Made by a program: the position numbers and the translations under genes
Shown: positions 9,601 to 17,106 of the stretch, piece after piece
How the letters are laid out: the number at the start of each line of letters is the position of its first letter
Position numbering within the stretch: the first letter of the stretch is position 1
Notes under the pieces: model-generated
Databases searched by the model: none
Told to the model about the DNA's origin: nothing
What the model saw: the letters and a program-made list of their open reading frames with translations, nothing else
Source: Pseudomonas sp. Irchel 3H7
GTDB lineage: Bacteria > Pseudomonadota > Gammaproteobacteria > Pseudomonadales > Pseudomonadaceae
Direction of reading: 5' to 3'
NCBI RefSeq assembly: GCF_900187605.1
Contig: NZ_FYEA01000011.1
Coordinates: 1-64,000 of the forward strand
Length of the DNA stretch: 64,000 bases

Positions 9601-10744
9601 CGTTGGCATTGAGCACCAAGGTGCCGTAAGTGCCGGTGAACGTGCCCGGGGTGACCGGTCCGGTGGGAACGCGGTCGGCGCCTTGCACATCGTTGGTCAG
9701 AACGTTGCCAGTCAGGGTCAGCTGAGTCTCTGACGCCGTGCCATTGCTGTCATCGAACGCTTTCGGCACGTCGTCGGTAATGTTGACGTCGAGCGTGCCG
9801 GTCGCGGTGTCGCCATTGCTGTCGCCGGCAATCACTGTGAACTGTTCGCTGAGATTGTTCGCGCCGTCGCCGGCCGCGTGGTTTTCGTTGCCGTTGAGGG
9901 TGTAGCTGTAGCTGACAACGCCAGTCGCCGGGTTGTACCCGGTGATGGTCAGGGTGTTGCCCAGTTGCGAGGTGATCGATTGCGGAAAGCCGATCGCCAC
10001 ACCGCCAACGATAACGTTGATGCCACCAATGCTCAGGCTGGTCAGACCGTCCGGCGCCGACACGGTAAAGCTGCCGCTTTGCGTGAGTGCGCCAGGGTTG
10101 GCCGCCGAGCCGGCAGGCAGATTGGCTTCATTGAGACTGAGTTCGCCGCCCGCCACGTTCAGGCCAGTGAGGGTTACAGGATTGTTGACCGGTGGCGGCA
10201 CCACGACTGGCGGGGTGTCGTCACCGTTGTCGATGACCGCGTTATGGCGTTCTTCGGGGAATTCAGGAATACCGCCAAACCCGGCAGTCGGGAAACCGAT
10301 GATCGGGTCGACCCGACCGCCAACTTCCGTCAGCAAGACAAAACTGTGACCACCGCCCAGTTCACCCGGTGTACCACCCGGTGCATTCGGACCGGCGGCG
10401 GTGGCTTCGGCGCTTTTAGTCGGGTCATCACCGGCGGCGATGGCTTTCTGGATCTGCTCGACGTCGGTCAGTTGCGCGTCGCTCGGGGTCACGGCCTCCG
10501 CGGCATTGACATGCGCCGCCTGACCCGCCAGCAGTTCACCGGTCATGGTCATGCTGCTGCCGCGTCCGAGGGTCAGTTCCTGGCCGTTTTGCAGATGAAC
10601 GGCGACGGCGCCTTCTGCGCCGGTGATCAGTTGATCGCCGGCAAACAGGCGATCCCCTTCAACCAGTGCGCGTTTAGTACCGTCGGCTGACTGGGCGAAA
10701 ACCTGGCCGATGACTTTAGTGACTGTGCCGATGAGCGTTGCCAT
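3614..10744 (-). CDS. LapA/MapA-type giant RTX adhesin with LapG-cleavable retention module
   Basis: 2376 residues. The ATG at 10744 follows GGAGG with good spacing and gives the canonical MATLIGTVTKVIGQV start. Layout: N-terminal retention module (about residues 1-130) with TAAG at residues 115-118, the motif cleaved by periplasmic LapG; T1SS-143/VCBS-like extracellular repeats (about 10.2-6.1 kb), including a tandemly duplicated block; a VWA domain with DISGS MIDAS motif (about 6.04-5.5 kb); glycine-rich RTX calcium-binding nonapeptides (about 4.4-4.0 kb); and a C-terminal type I secretion signal. In this family the N-terminal plug lodges in the TolC-like pore and tethers the adhesin to the cell until LapG cuts it. 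The divergently encoded exporter is next door. No lapD or lapG gene is nearby, so control would have to come from elsewhere in the genome. This resembles the second adhesin MapA of P. fluorescens Pf0-1 more than the lapA locus, but that identity is inferred. Confidence 0.93.
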   Translation of the reverse strand: MATLIGTVTKVIGQVFAQSADGTKRALVEGDRLFAGDQLITGAEGAVAVHLQNGQELTLGRGSSMTMTGELLAGQAAHVNAAEAVTPSDAQLTDVEQIQKAIAAGDDPTKSAEATAAGPNAPGGTPGELGGGHSFVLLTEVGGRVDPIIGFPTAGFGGIPEFPEERHNAVIDNGDDTPPVVVPPPVNNPVTLTGLNVAGGELSLNEANLPAGSAANPGALTQSGSFTVSAPDGLTSLSIGGINVIVGGVAIGFPQSITSQLGNTLTITGYNPATGVVSYSYTLNGNENHAAGDGANNLSEQFTVIAGDSNGDTATGTLDVNITDDVPKAFDDSNGTASETQLTLTGNVLTNDVQGADRVPTGPVTPGTFTGTYGTLVLNANGTYTYTLNTNDADFKNLHGGGNGTETFAYTITDSDGDTSTANLVLQIHNNDDPVVISGLDVNGGELTVYEKNLTDGSTPDATALTQSGTFTITALDGVTTLTIGGIAVVTNGVAAGFPQSVTTPLGSTLTITGFNATTGVVSYSYTLVDNEAHPNANGANNLPEQFAVTVVDDNGTTANATLDVNIVDDLPKAVDDSNTGTASETLLTLTGNVLTNDVQGADRVPTGPVTPGTFTGTYGTLVLNANGTYTYTLNTSDADFKNLHGGGNGTETFAYTITDSDGDTSTANLVLNIHNNDDQVYLNGLDVNGGELTVYEKNLSDGTSPNIPALTQSGTFTVTALDGLQTLTVGGINVVTGGVAAGFPQSIVTPLGSTLTITGYNPATGVVSYSYTLVDNETHPNANGANSITENFNVVATDTDGSTANGQINVNIVDDLPSAHPDAASVAEGGTVSGNVLNNDIGGADGPAVTGAVVGVRAGADTSTSAIGGLNSNINGTYGYLTLDANGNAVYHSNPNVVNGPGAVDVFTYTVRDSDGDESTTTITIDVANSKLCATSDTDVTVFEKALDLTKDGADLAPGTVTGSNPTSSGETASGTLVGSVTGAVGAISYALVGSATGNYGQIVLNPNGTYTYTLTSPATTTPHADDGANSLTETFTYQATDSLGNIVTSTIVVSIVDDVPKAVNDSNANSASETQLTLTGNVLTNDVQGADVVATGPNAGPITAGTFTGTYGTLVLNANGTYTYTLNPNDADFKNLHGGGNGTETFTYTLTDADGDTSTANLVLNIHNNDDPVVLNGLDVNGGELTVYEKNLSDGTSPDTPALTQSGTFTVTALDGLQTLTVGGIAVVTNGVAAGFPQSVVSPLGSTFTVTGYNPATGVVSYSYTLVDNEAHPTANGANSLTENFNVVATDTDGSTANGQINVNIIDDLPTAKPDTGSVAEGGTLNVSVLGNDVSGADGAATVVGVRAGSNTGTSAIGGLNSNINGNFGYLTLDAAGNAVYHSNPNSVSPPGATDTFTYTIRDSDGDESTTTITINVADSKLVASVDQDVTVYEKALDLSKDGADLAPGTVTGSEPTNTGETATGTLVGAVTGGTGAITYTLVGSATGSYGQIQLNADGTYTYTLTSAPKTTPNANDGANTLSESFTYKATDALGNSTTSTLVVNIVDDVPKAVASDRSVAAVEIDSNLLIVLDISGSMADASGVPGLSRLDLAKQAISALLDKYDDLGDVKVQLVTFSSNATDRTSVWVDVATAKTILASLSAGGGTNYDAAVAVMQTAFNTSGKLTGAQNVGYFFSDGKPNEGDINAADEAALKNFLDANNIKNYAIGLGSGVSNANLDPLAYDGISHTNTNAVVVTDLNQLNSVLSGTVQGAPVTGSLLGEGGTFGADGGFIKSIVVDGTTYTYDPKALSGQGSLTPSGGINHGTFNTANNTLSIATNNGGTLLINLDSGDYTYTSQKTTAVVITENIGFTVSDNDGDLASSTLTVKVIPNAPPVAVDDHVITNVLSGNIVVPGELLLANDTDPNGDTLNATPTSFNTGWISKAADFTGTGAINFTGTNVNTAANQNLANVRNSFSANAATMTAVLVVSGYLGAVTNSNANDEDRITVNLRQGETLNLDHNLAAGQVSMEYSINGGAYIALADGQTLTATSDGVYQIHITNITNPTGGGNPNAAENYQLTMTLNYAGAHDITPDFHGSYTANDNHGGSDTANVSISYQDGHTLTGTAGDDVLVAGSGDNIINAGDGNDVLTAGSGNNELHGGAGNDLLYSGPGNDLLDGGTGSDTASYAHATAGVTVNLGLLGAQNTLGAGTDTLTGIENLVGSNFNDTLTGDNNNNVINGGLGNDILNGGGGDDLLIGGMGNNTLTGGAGADTFQWLKGNSGHDLITDFTPGTDKLDLSQLLQGENGTTASLDDYLHFTVSGSGASVLTSIDVSAMAGATPNQTIDLAGVNLASHYGVTPGAGGVVAGGHDTATIISGMLNDHSLKVDTV
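6088..9030 (-). repeat. Tandem duplication of about 1.47 kb inside the adhesin gene
   Basis: Two consecutive units (about 9030-7561 and 7560-6088) carry the same module order: a block with LTGNVLTNDVQGAD, a block with GLDVNGGELTVYEKNL, a block with TSAIGGLNSNING, and a block with GTVTGS and LVGSATG. Each ends at a KAV(N/A) boundary. A partial extra copy of the first two modules lies at about 9760-9040. Confidence 0.75.
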
Positions 10745-11276
10745 GTGAAATCCTCCGCTGCCGACCACCGTCGGCACTGGTAAGCGAAGCAGCCCATGGC
10801 TCAATCGGGTTGTTGCAGGTGACGCTCGCACCTTCAACAGTTCGTTTCGCAGGTGGCTTCTTCTGGAAACATCAGTGCTATCAAGCACTTCCGCATCCTG
10901 ATCAAAGCACTACGCCCGCTAACGCTACGTAACGCTGGTGAATCACTCGAGTGACAAAAATCTGTCGCTCATCAGCGGTTACGCGTCCCTCCCCTTCAGC
11001 AGTACTTCGCCGTATGTCGCAAAGTGAATGGAACTTTCCTCAAGCCTTTTTGCGCTCCCTAAAGCGCATAAAACAAAGGCTTTCATGCTGAACAATGTGC
11101 TGGTTTTTACGAAGCGCATAAGTTTTTTTCGGCATAAGCCTTATGAAAATTTTTTCTTAGCTACGCTTCAGGATGTTCTTAGCTCTGTTGTTACAAGAGT
11201 GAAACGCCTACACCTAAAAATATCGTCAAATATTTGGCGACAGTAACACACCATCAGGACTCAGGGAGATGCACCC
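10745..11276. promoter_or_regulatory. Divergent promoter region of adhesin and exporter genes
   Basis: This 532-base non-coding stretch separates the adhesin start (minus strand) from the TolC-like gene (plus strand). The adhesin-proximal part is GC-rich. From about 11028 it becomes AT-rich, with T-runs and GCGCATAA repeats (11063-11070, 11114-11121), as expected of a regulated promoter. No convincing gene is present. Confidence 0.6.
11225..11238. promoter_or_regulatory. Possible FleQ-type operator
   Basis: GTCAAATATTTGGC lies inside the imperfect palindrome TCGTCAAATATTTGGCGA (11223-11240), 39 bases before the exporter start codon. It matches about 10 of 14 positions of the FleQ consensus GTCAATAAATTGAC as I remember it. 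FleQ controls lapA in pseudomonads. This is inference from a single site. Confidence 0.35.
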
Positions 11277-12635
11277 ATGCGCGTTCTAACCCCCCTCTGC
11301 AGCGCGGTTTTGCTGGCCATGGCTTGCACTTCACAAGCCCAGGCCATGAACCTCACCGAGGCGATTCAAAGCACCATCGCCACTCACCCGGAACTGGCCT
11401 CGCGCGTGGACGCCCGCCTGTCGGCTGATGAACAGGTCAAAGTGGCCAAGGGCGGCTTCTATCCGTCCGTCGATTTGAACGCTGCGTATGGCCGTGGCTA
11501 CAGCGACAACACCAACACCCGGGCCTTCGGTAATCACCACACCGAAATCCTCAATTACACCCAGTCCGAGCTGCGCCTGCGGCAAATGCTGTTCGACGGA
11601 TTCAACACTGCCAACGAGGTCGAGCGCACCAAAGGCGTGTCCAATTCGCGCGCTTACTACGCGCAAGGCACCGCTCAGGATCTGGCCCTGCGCACCATCG
11701 AGGTTTACCTCGAAGTGCTCAAGCGCCGCGAACTGGTGACCCTGGCCCGCAACAACTTGCAAGCGCACTTGCGGGTCAACGATCAGATCGGCCTGCGCAC
11801 CGAGCGTGGCGTCGGCAGCACCGCCGACTCGGATCAATCGGTCGCGCGTAAGGCGCTGGCACAAAACAACCTCGATACCGCCGAGGTCGATCTGTCTGAC
11901 GCCGAAGCCAATTTCTACAGCGTGGTCGGGCGCATGCCCGATGAGCTGGAAACGCCGGCCTCGACCCGTGGCGAACTGCCGACCGAATTGCGTGAAGCCC
12001 AGCAGAGCATGGTCGACAACAACCCGTATCTGAAATCCGCCCAGGCTGACGTGCAGTCGGCCGAGAGCCAGTATGAAGTCGCCAAATCACCCTTCTACCC
12101 GCGCTTCGATGCCGAAGCCGCCGTCGGCGCGAACAACAACGTGCAAGGCGATGAAGGCCACGACAACGAATGGCGTGTGGGTGTGGTGATGAACTACAAC
12201 CTGTTCCGTGGTGGCAGCGACAAGGCGCGCCTGGCCTCCGATGCGCACCAGATCAATCAGGCCATGGACATCCGCAACAACGCCCTGCGCCAGCTGAACG
12301 AGAACATCCGCCTGGCGTGGAACGCCATGGAAAACGCAAAGAAACAGACCCCGACCGCCCGCGAATACGCCGAAACCACCAAACGCGTACGTGCCGCCTA
12401 TCAAGATCAGTTCGGCCTCGGCCAACGCACCCTGCTCGACCTGCTCGACAGTGAAAACGAGCTCTACAACGCCAACCGTCGTTACACCGAAATCCGCTAC
12501 ACCGAGGAATATTCGATGTATCGCGTGCTGGCGAACATGGGCCAGTTGCTGAGCAAGCAACGGGTGGTGCTGCCGGCCGATGCGATCGCCGCGACCGAAG
12601 TGAAAAACGAAGCGCGCCTGCCCGAGCTGAAATAA
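11277..12635 (+). CDS. TolC-family outer-membrane channel of the adhesin type I secretion system (LapE-like)
   Basis: 452 residues, starting at the ATG after GGGAGA. A clear signal peptide ends at AQA (about residue 23), and the mature protein begins with a typical MNLTEAIQSTIATHPEL TolC helix. The two internally related halves contain long alpha-helical segments and GFYPSVDL/PFYPRFDA strands, as in outer-membrane efflux proteins of the AggA/LapE group. It is the first gene of a plus-strand exporter operon with the ABC and membrane-fusion genes, and it is divergent from the adhesin. In LapA systems the TolC-like pore both exports and retains the adhesin. Confidence 0.92.
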   Translation: MRVLTPLCSAVLLAMACTSQAQAMNLTEAIQSTIATHPELASRVDARLSADEQVKVAKGGFYPSVDLNAAYGRGYSDNTNTRAFGNHHTEILNYTQSELRLRQMLFDGFNTANEVERTKGVSNSRAYYAQGTAQDLALRTIEVYLEVLKRRELVTLARNNLQAHLRVNDQIGLRTERGVGSTADSDQSVARKALAQNNLDTAEVDLSDAEANFYSVVGRMPDELETPASTRGELPTELREAQQSMVDNNPYLKSAQADVQSAESQYEVAKSPFYPRFDAEAAVGANNNVQGDEGHDNEWRVGVVMNYNLFRGGSDKARLASDAHQINQAMDIRNNALRQLNENIRLAWNAMENAKKQTPTAREYAETTKRVRAAYQDQFGLGQRTLLDLLDSENELYNANRRYTEIRYTEEYSMYRVLANMGQLLSKQRVVLPADAIAATEVKNEARLPELK

Positions 12636-12665
12636 ACGGTGCAGGAGCTGACTTTGCCCTGACCT

Positions 12666-12797
12666 GATCGTTCCCACGCTCTGCGTGGGAATGCCTCTAG
12701 GGACGCTCTGCGTCCAGTGACGCGGAGCGTCACGGGCTGCATTCCCACGCAGAGCGTGGGAACGATCACGCATCGACCGTAGAGCGTGGGAACGATC
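12666..12797. repeat. REP doublet plus an extra half-site (GATCGTTCCCACGC family)
   Basis: Inverted arms at 12666-12681 and 12752-12767 are followed by a third arm, AGAGCGTGGGAACGATCAAC, at 12781-12800. The element sits between the TolC-like and ABC genes of one apparent operon and may stabilise or attenuate the transcript. Confidence 0.75.
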
Positions 12798-12828
12798 AAC
12801 CTGAGTCCGTTCAACAGAGGCGATCAAT

Positions 12829-14988
12829 ATGACCAGCATGGAACCCGGCCATTCCGGGGTCGATCCGCGGCTGAGCTTCGATGACCCGTTGCTCGACGGT
12901 CTGTTGATCCTCTGCAAACTGCATGGCGCGACGGTCAGCCGGGCCAGCCTGAGTGCCGGGCTGCCCCTCAACAAACAACGCCTGAGCCTCGATCTGCTGC
13001 CCCGCGCCGCCGCCCGGGCCGGGTTGCAGGCGCGGATTCTGCGGCGCGATCTGAAAGACATCTCGCCGCTCAATCTACCGATTCTGCTGCTGCTCAACGA
13101 CGGCCGCACCGCTGTTCTGCGGCGTTTCGGCGACGACGGCAAAGCGCTGATTCTGCCCAGCGAAGCCGATGGCGGCGAACAATGGATCAACCGTGAAGAA
13201 CTCGCCGAGCACTACAGCGGCCAAGCCTTGTTCGCCCGTCCGCGCCACGAACTCGAAGACCTGCGCTCGCCGCTGGTGCCACGGGTACATGCGTGGTTTC
13301 GCGACACCCTGAAGCTGTCGAAATGGCTCTACAGCGATGCGATCCTCGCCAGTTTCCTGATCAACCTGTTAGGCCTGATGGTGCCGTTGTTCGTCATGCA
13401 GACCTACGACCGCGTGGTGCCCAATCAGGCCACGTCGACCTTATGGGTGCTGTCGATCGGACTGCTGATCGGCACCGGTTTCGAACTGGTGTTGCGGGTG
13501 GTGCGTGCGCACCTGCTCGACACTGCCGGCAAGAAAACCGATGTGATCCTTTCCGCGACTTTATTCGAGCGCATTACCGGCATGTCGATGAAAGCGCGGC
13601 CGGCAACCATCGGCGGTTTTGCCCAGAGCATTCATGACTTCCAGGGCCTGCGTGAATTCCTCACGGCGGTGACCCTGACCAGCCTGATCGACCTGCCGTT
13701 CGTGGTGCTGATGCTGGTGGTGATCGGTCTGCTCGGCGGCTGGCTGGTGGTGATTCCGCTACTGGCGTTTCCGATCACCATCGTCTTCGCGATGATCATT
13801 CAGGTACGTCTGCGTGACACCGTGCAGAAGAGCCTGAGCCTCGGCGCTGAACGCCAAGCGGTGCTGATCGAAACCCTCGGTGGCCTGGAGACCCTCAAAG
13901 CCTGCAGCGCCGAAAGCGAGCGCCAGCACAAATGGGAAAGCACCCACGGCGCCCTCACCCGCCTCGACAGCCACGCGCGCAATCTGTCGGCGCTGGCCAC
14001 CAACGGCACGCTGTTCATTCAACAGTTTTCGGGGATGGCGACCATTGTCGCCGGGGTCTACAGCATCATCGCCGGTAATCTCAGCGTCGGTGCGCTGGTC
14101 GCCAGTTACATGCTCGGCAGCCGCGTGCTCGCGCCGCTGGGGCAGATTGCCGGGCTGATCACCCGTTATCAGCAAGCGCAACTGACCATGAAAAGCACCG
14201 ACGCATTGATGGCCCTGCCGCAGGAACGCGACGGCAAACAGCGGCCGCTGGAACGCACGCAACTGCAAGGCGCGCTGGACGTCAGCGGCGTGACCTTTCA
14301 CTACAACGGCCAGAACGCGCCGGCGCTGAGCAATGTCAGCTTCAGCCTGAAAGCCGGCGAGCGGGTCGGCATCATCGGCCGCAGCGGTTCGGGCAAAAGC
14401 ACCCTGGCGCGATTGCTCATGGGCTTTTACGAACCTGAGGAAGGTCAGCTCCTGCTCGACGGCCTCGACCTGCGCCAACTCGATGTCGCTGACCTGCGCC
14501 AGCAGATCGGTTACGTCGCCCACGACCTGCCGCTGCTGGCCGGCAGTCTGCGTGACAACCTCACGCTTGGCGCACGTTACATCAGCGATTCACGCATGCT
14601 CGAAGTGGCCGAACTGACCGGCGTTACCGAACTCGCTCGTCAGCATCCGCAAGGTTTCGACCGGCCGGTAGGCGAACGCGGGCAATTGCTCTCCGGCGGC
14701 CAGCGTCAGGCGGTGTTGCTCGCGCGATCCTTGTTGCTTGATCCGCCGATCATGCTGCTCGACGAACCGACCAGTGCCATGGACAACAGCAGTGAAGACT
14801 TGCTGCGGCAGAAGCTGCACGGCTGGGTGCAAGGCAAGACGCTGCTGCTAGTCACCCACCGCACCTCGATGCTGAGCCTGGTGGACCGCTTGCTGGTGCT
14901 GGACAACGGCCGGGTCGTCGCTGACGGCCCGAAAGAAGCGGTCATCGATGCACTGCGCAAGGGCCGTGTCGGCTCGGCGGCGGTCTAG
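12829..14988 (+). CDS. Type I secretion ABC transporter/permease (LapB-like)
   Basis: 719 residues. An N-terminal C39-like domain (about residues 15-140) lacks the peptidase Cys context, as in LapB-type exporters that do not cleave a leader. A six-helix permease domain follows (about 160-440), then the ATPase: Walker A GRSGSGKST (about 517-525), signature LLSGGQRQ (about 620) and Walker B IMLLDEPTS (about 640). It is an inner-membrane motor that powers export of the RTX adhesin through the HlyD-like adaptor and the TolC-like pore. It is followed by the HlyD gene, whose ribosome-binding site overlaps this stop codon. Confidence 0.93.
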   Translation: MTSMEPGHSGVDPRLSFDDPLLDGLLILCKLHGATVSRASLSAGLPLNKQRLSLDLLPRAAARAGLQARILRRDLKDISPLNLPILLLLNDGRTAVLRRFGDDGKALILPSEADGGEQWINREELAEHYSGQALFARPRHELEDLRSPLVPRVHAWFRDTLKLSKWLYSDAILASFLINLLGLMVPLFVMQTYDRVVPNQATSTLWVLSIGLLIGTGFELVLRVVRAHLLDTAGKKTDVILSATLFERITGMSMKARPATIGGFAQSIHDFQGLREFLTAVTLTSLIDLPFVVLMLVVIGLLGGWLVVIPLLAFPITIVFAMIIQVRLRDTVQKSLSLGAERQAVLIETLGGLETLKACSAESERQHKWESTHGALTRLDSHARNLSALATNGTLFIQQFSGMATIVAGVYSIIAGNLSVGALVASYMLGSRVLAPLGQIAGLITRYQQAQLTMKSTDALMALPQERDGKQRPLERTQLQGALDVSGVTFHYNGQNAPALSNVSFSLKAGERVGIIGRSGSGKSTLARLLMGFYEPEEGQLLLDGLDLRQLDVADLRQQIGYVAHDLPLLAGSLRDNLTLGARYISDSRMLEVAELTGVTELARQHPQGFDRPVGERGQLLSGGQRQAVLLARSLLLDPPIMLLDEPTSAMDNSSEDLLRQKLHGWVQGKTLLLVTHRTSMLSLVDRLLVLDNGRVVADGPKEAVIDALRKGRVGSAAV

Positions 14989-14998
14989 GAGTTGCCCC

Positions 14999-16360
14999 AT
15001 GTCTGCTTCCTCCGATAGCAAAGATCGTGGCTACTTCGACAGTTTCGGCAAAAGCGCCGAAGCCGAATTCATGCCGGAAACCGCCGGCGCGTCCTTGCAG
15101 GATTCGCCGCGCTGGTCGCGGATCACCGTGTGGCTGGCCGCAGCGTTGCTGATCAGCGCGGTGGTCTGGGCCAAATTCGCCGTGCTCGAAGAAGTGACCA
15201 TGGGTGAAGGCAAGGCGATTCCGTCGAGCAAGGTTCAGGTGATCCAGAACCTTGAAGGCGGGATCGTCACCGAGATCTTTGTGCGCGAAGGGCAAATGGT
15301 GAACAAGGGCGATACCTTGCTGCGCCTGGATGACACACGCTTTCGCTCGAACAAGGGTGAGAGCGAGGCTGATCGTTATGCGCTGACGGCGCAGGTCGAG
15401 CGGCTGTCGGCAGAGGCCGAAGGTCGGCCGTTCAAGCTCTCTGATGAAGTGATTGCCAAGGCGCCGCAAGTCGCCGAAGACGAACGTTCGCTGTACGAAC
15501 AGCGCCAGCGTCGGTTGGCCAGCGAGCAGCGTACGCTGAGCGAGCAACTGCGACAGAAGACTCAAGAGCTGGCGGAGTTTCGCTCCAAGCAGGGCCAGTT
15601 CAGTTCCAGCCTGGCGTTGCTGCAACAAGAGATGAACATGTCCGAACCGCTGGTAAAAACCGGCGCGGTGTCACCGGTGGAAATTCTCCGGCTCAAGCGC
15701 AGCGCGGTAGAAATCCGAGGCTCGTTGAACGCCACGACCCTGGCGATTCCCCGCGCCGAATCGGCGATTGCCGAGATCCGCAGCAAGATCGACGAGTCGG
15801 AACAGACCTTCCGTTCCGAGGCGGCGAAAGAGCTGAATGAGAAACGCACCGACCTGTCGAAAATCACCGCCACCAGCATCGCCATCGATGACCGTGTGAC
15901 CCGCACCACAGTCACTTCACCGGTGCGCGGTGTGATCAAGCAAATGAAGGTCAACACCATCGGCGGCGTGGTCCAGCCGGGCAGTGACATGGTCGAAATC
16001 GTACCGCTGGAAGACAACCTGCTGATCGAAGCCAAAGTGCGCCCACAGGATGTAGCGTTCCTGCATCCGGGCCAGAAAGCCATGGTCAAGTTCAGCGCTT
16101 ACGACTACACGATTTACGGCGGGCTGAGCGCCAAGCTTGAGCTGATCGGTGCTGACACGATCACCGATGACAAGGGCAACAGCTTCTATCTGATTCAGGT
16201 GCGCACCGATAAAAACCATTTGGGCGGGGATGTGAAACCGCTGCTGATCATTCCGGGGATGGTGGCGACGGTGGACATTATTACCGGGGAGAAAAGCGTC
16301 CTCGATTACCTGCTGAAACCGGTTCTGAAAGCCCGGACCGAGGCGATGCGTGAACGCTAG
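14999..16360 (+). CDS. HlyD-family membrane-fusion protein of the adhesin exporter (LapC-like)
   Basis: 453 residues. The ATG at 14999 follows AGGAG (14987-14991), which overlaps the upstream stop; an earlier in-frame ATG at 14948 would overlap the ABC gene and has no good ribosome-binding site. There is a short cytoplasmic N-terminus, one membrane helix (about residues 39-60), a biotinyl-lipoyl-like half-motif VIQNLEGGIVTEI, a long coiled-coil region (about 120-300) and a second lipoyl half with a C-terminal beta-barrel. This is the periplasmic adaptor that joins the ABC motor to the outer-membrane channel. It is the last gene of the operon. Confidence 0.93.
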   Translation: MSASSDSKDRGYFDSFGKSAEAEFMPETAGASLQDSPRWSRITVWLAAALLISAVVWAKFAVLEEVTMGEGKAIPSSKVQVIQNLEGGIVTEIFVREGQMVNKGDTLLRLDDTRFRSNKGESEADRYALTAQVERLSAEAEGRPFKLSDEVIAKAPQVAEDERSLYEQRQRRLASEQRTLSEQLRQKTQELAEFRSKQGQFSSSLALLQQEMNMSEPLVKTGAVSPVEILRLKRSAVEIRGSLNATTLAIPRAESAIAEIRSKIDESEQTFRSEAAKELNEKRTDLSKITATSIAIDDRVTRTTVTSPVRGVIKQMKVNTIGGVVQPGSDMVEIVPLEDNLLIEAKVRPQDVAFLHPGQKAMVKFSAYDYTIYGGLSAKLELIGADTITDDKGNSFYLIQVRTDKNHLGGDVKPLLIIPGMVATVDIITGEKSVLDYLLKPVLKARTEAMRER

Positions 16361-16390
16361 AGATATCCGGATTTTGTGGTGAATTGACTG

Positions 16391-16490
16391 GCCCCATCGC
16401 TGGCAAGCCAGCTCCCACAGTGTCCGTGTCGGCCACAAAACCTGTGAACACCTCAGAACCTGTGGGAGCTGGCTTGCCAGCGATGAGGCC
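16391..16490. repeat. REP-type inverted repeat (GCTGGCAAGCCAGC family)
   Basis: CATCGCTGGCAAGCCAGCTC at 16395-16414 is mirrored by GAGCTGGCTTGCCAGCGATG at 16466-16485. It lies between the convergent exporter operon and the DTW gene. A sister copy lies at 27571-27662. Confidence 0.8.
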
Positions 16491-16504
16491 AGCAAGAATA
16501 CCGA

Positions 16505-17101
16505 CTATTTTTCAGCATGATTACGCTGGAAAGTCTCCTCCCCCATCGCCGCAATCTGCCCCTCGATCAACGCCTCGAACGGCTTGAGCAACGGCTCGAA
16601 TGACGTCGGTGCTTCCAGCGTCTGCAACGCCTGCACAATCGCCTCAATGGTCGACAACGCCCCCGGCCCCGGTGCCTTGCGCAAGCGATAACGCGACACC
16701 CCGCCCTCGGCCAGCGTCACCCGTGGCAACGCCGCCAGCAGCGGATTGAGGTGCAGCATCTTGCGCGCCTTGCGCCAGGTGCCATCCGGAACGACTAGCA
16801 ACAGGGGTTCATCGGACTCGCCGTAAGCCTGCATCGGCTGCGCATCATCAGCGGGAAACAACAACCGCGCCCGATAGCCCGGACGGTTCAGCAGCGCCGG
16901 CAAATCCTCGAACACTTCGCCAACAATCAACTCGGCATTGCTCAACCCGAGTGCCGCCAACCGCGCGGTGTTCAACGCATGATTAACTTCACTTGGATGC
17001 TGCAACAGCAACACCCGCGTGCGGCTGTCGAGGCTCGGGATCAACGGGCACAGGCAATGGGTTTGTGGGCGCAGGCAGCGCGGGCATTGAATTCTGGACA
17101 T
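16505..17101 (-). CDS. DTW-domain tRNA-uridine aminocarboxypropyltransferase
   Basis: 198 residues, close to the usual length. N-terminal zinc-type cysteines (C6, C9, C16, C18) are followed by an SPOUT-like TDD/DTW fold with the hallmark DGTW at residues 106-109. E. coli TapT (YfiP) of this family adds the acp group to U47 of tRNAs using S-adenosylmethionine. The stop codon of the upstream LysR gene lies 5 bases before this start, so the two are probably co-transcribed. The tRNA target here is inferred from the family. Confidence 0.85.
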   Translation of the reverse strand: MSRIQCPRCLRPQTHCLCPLIPSLDSRTRVLLLQHPSEVNHALNTARLAALGLSNAELIVGEVFEDLPALLNRPGYRARLLFPADDAQPMQAYGESDEPLLLVVPDGTWRKARKMLHLNPLLAALPRVTLAEGGVSRYRLRKAPGPGALSTIEAIVQALQTLEAPTSFEPLLKPFEALIEGQIAAMGEETFQRNHAEK

Positions 17102-17106
17102 CGGTC

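Noticed and set aside
4712..9733. Long plus-strand open frame opposite the adhesin gene
   Set aside because: It is antisense to repetitive GC-rich coding DNA, has no recognisable domain, and mirrors the adhesin repeats; a shadow of the real gene.
6088..9760. Repeated DNA resembling an array or CRISPR
   Set aside because: The repeats are long, in frame and translate into VCBS-type adhesin modules; there are no short spaced direct repeats.
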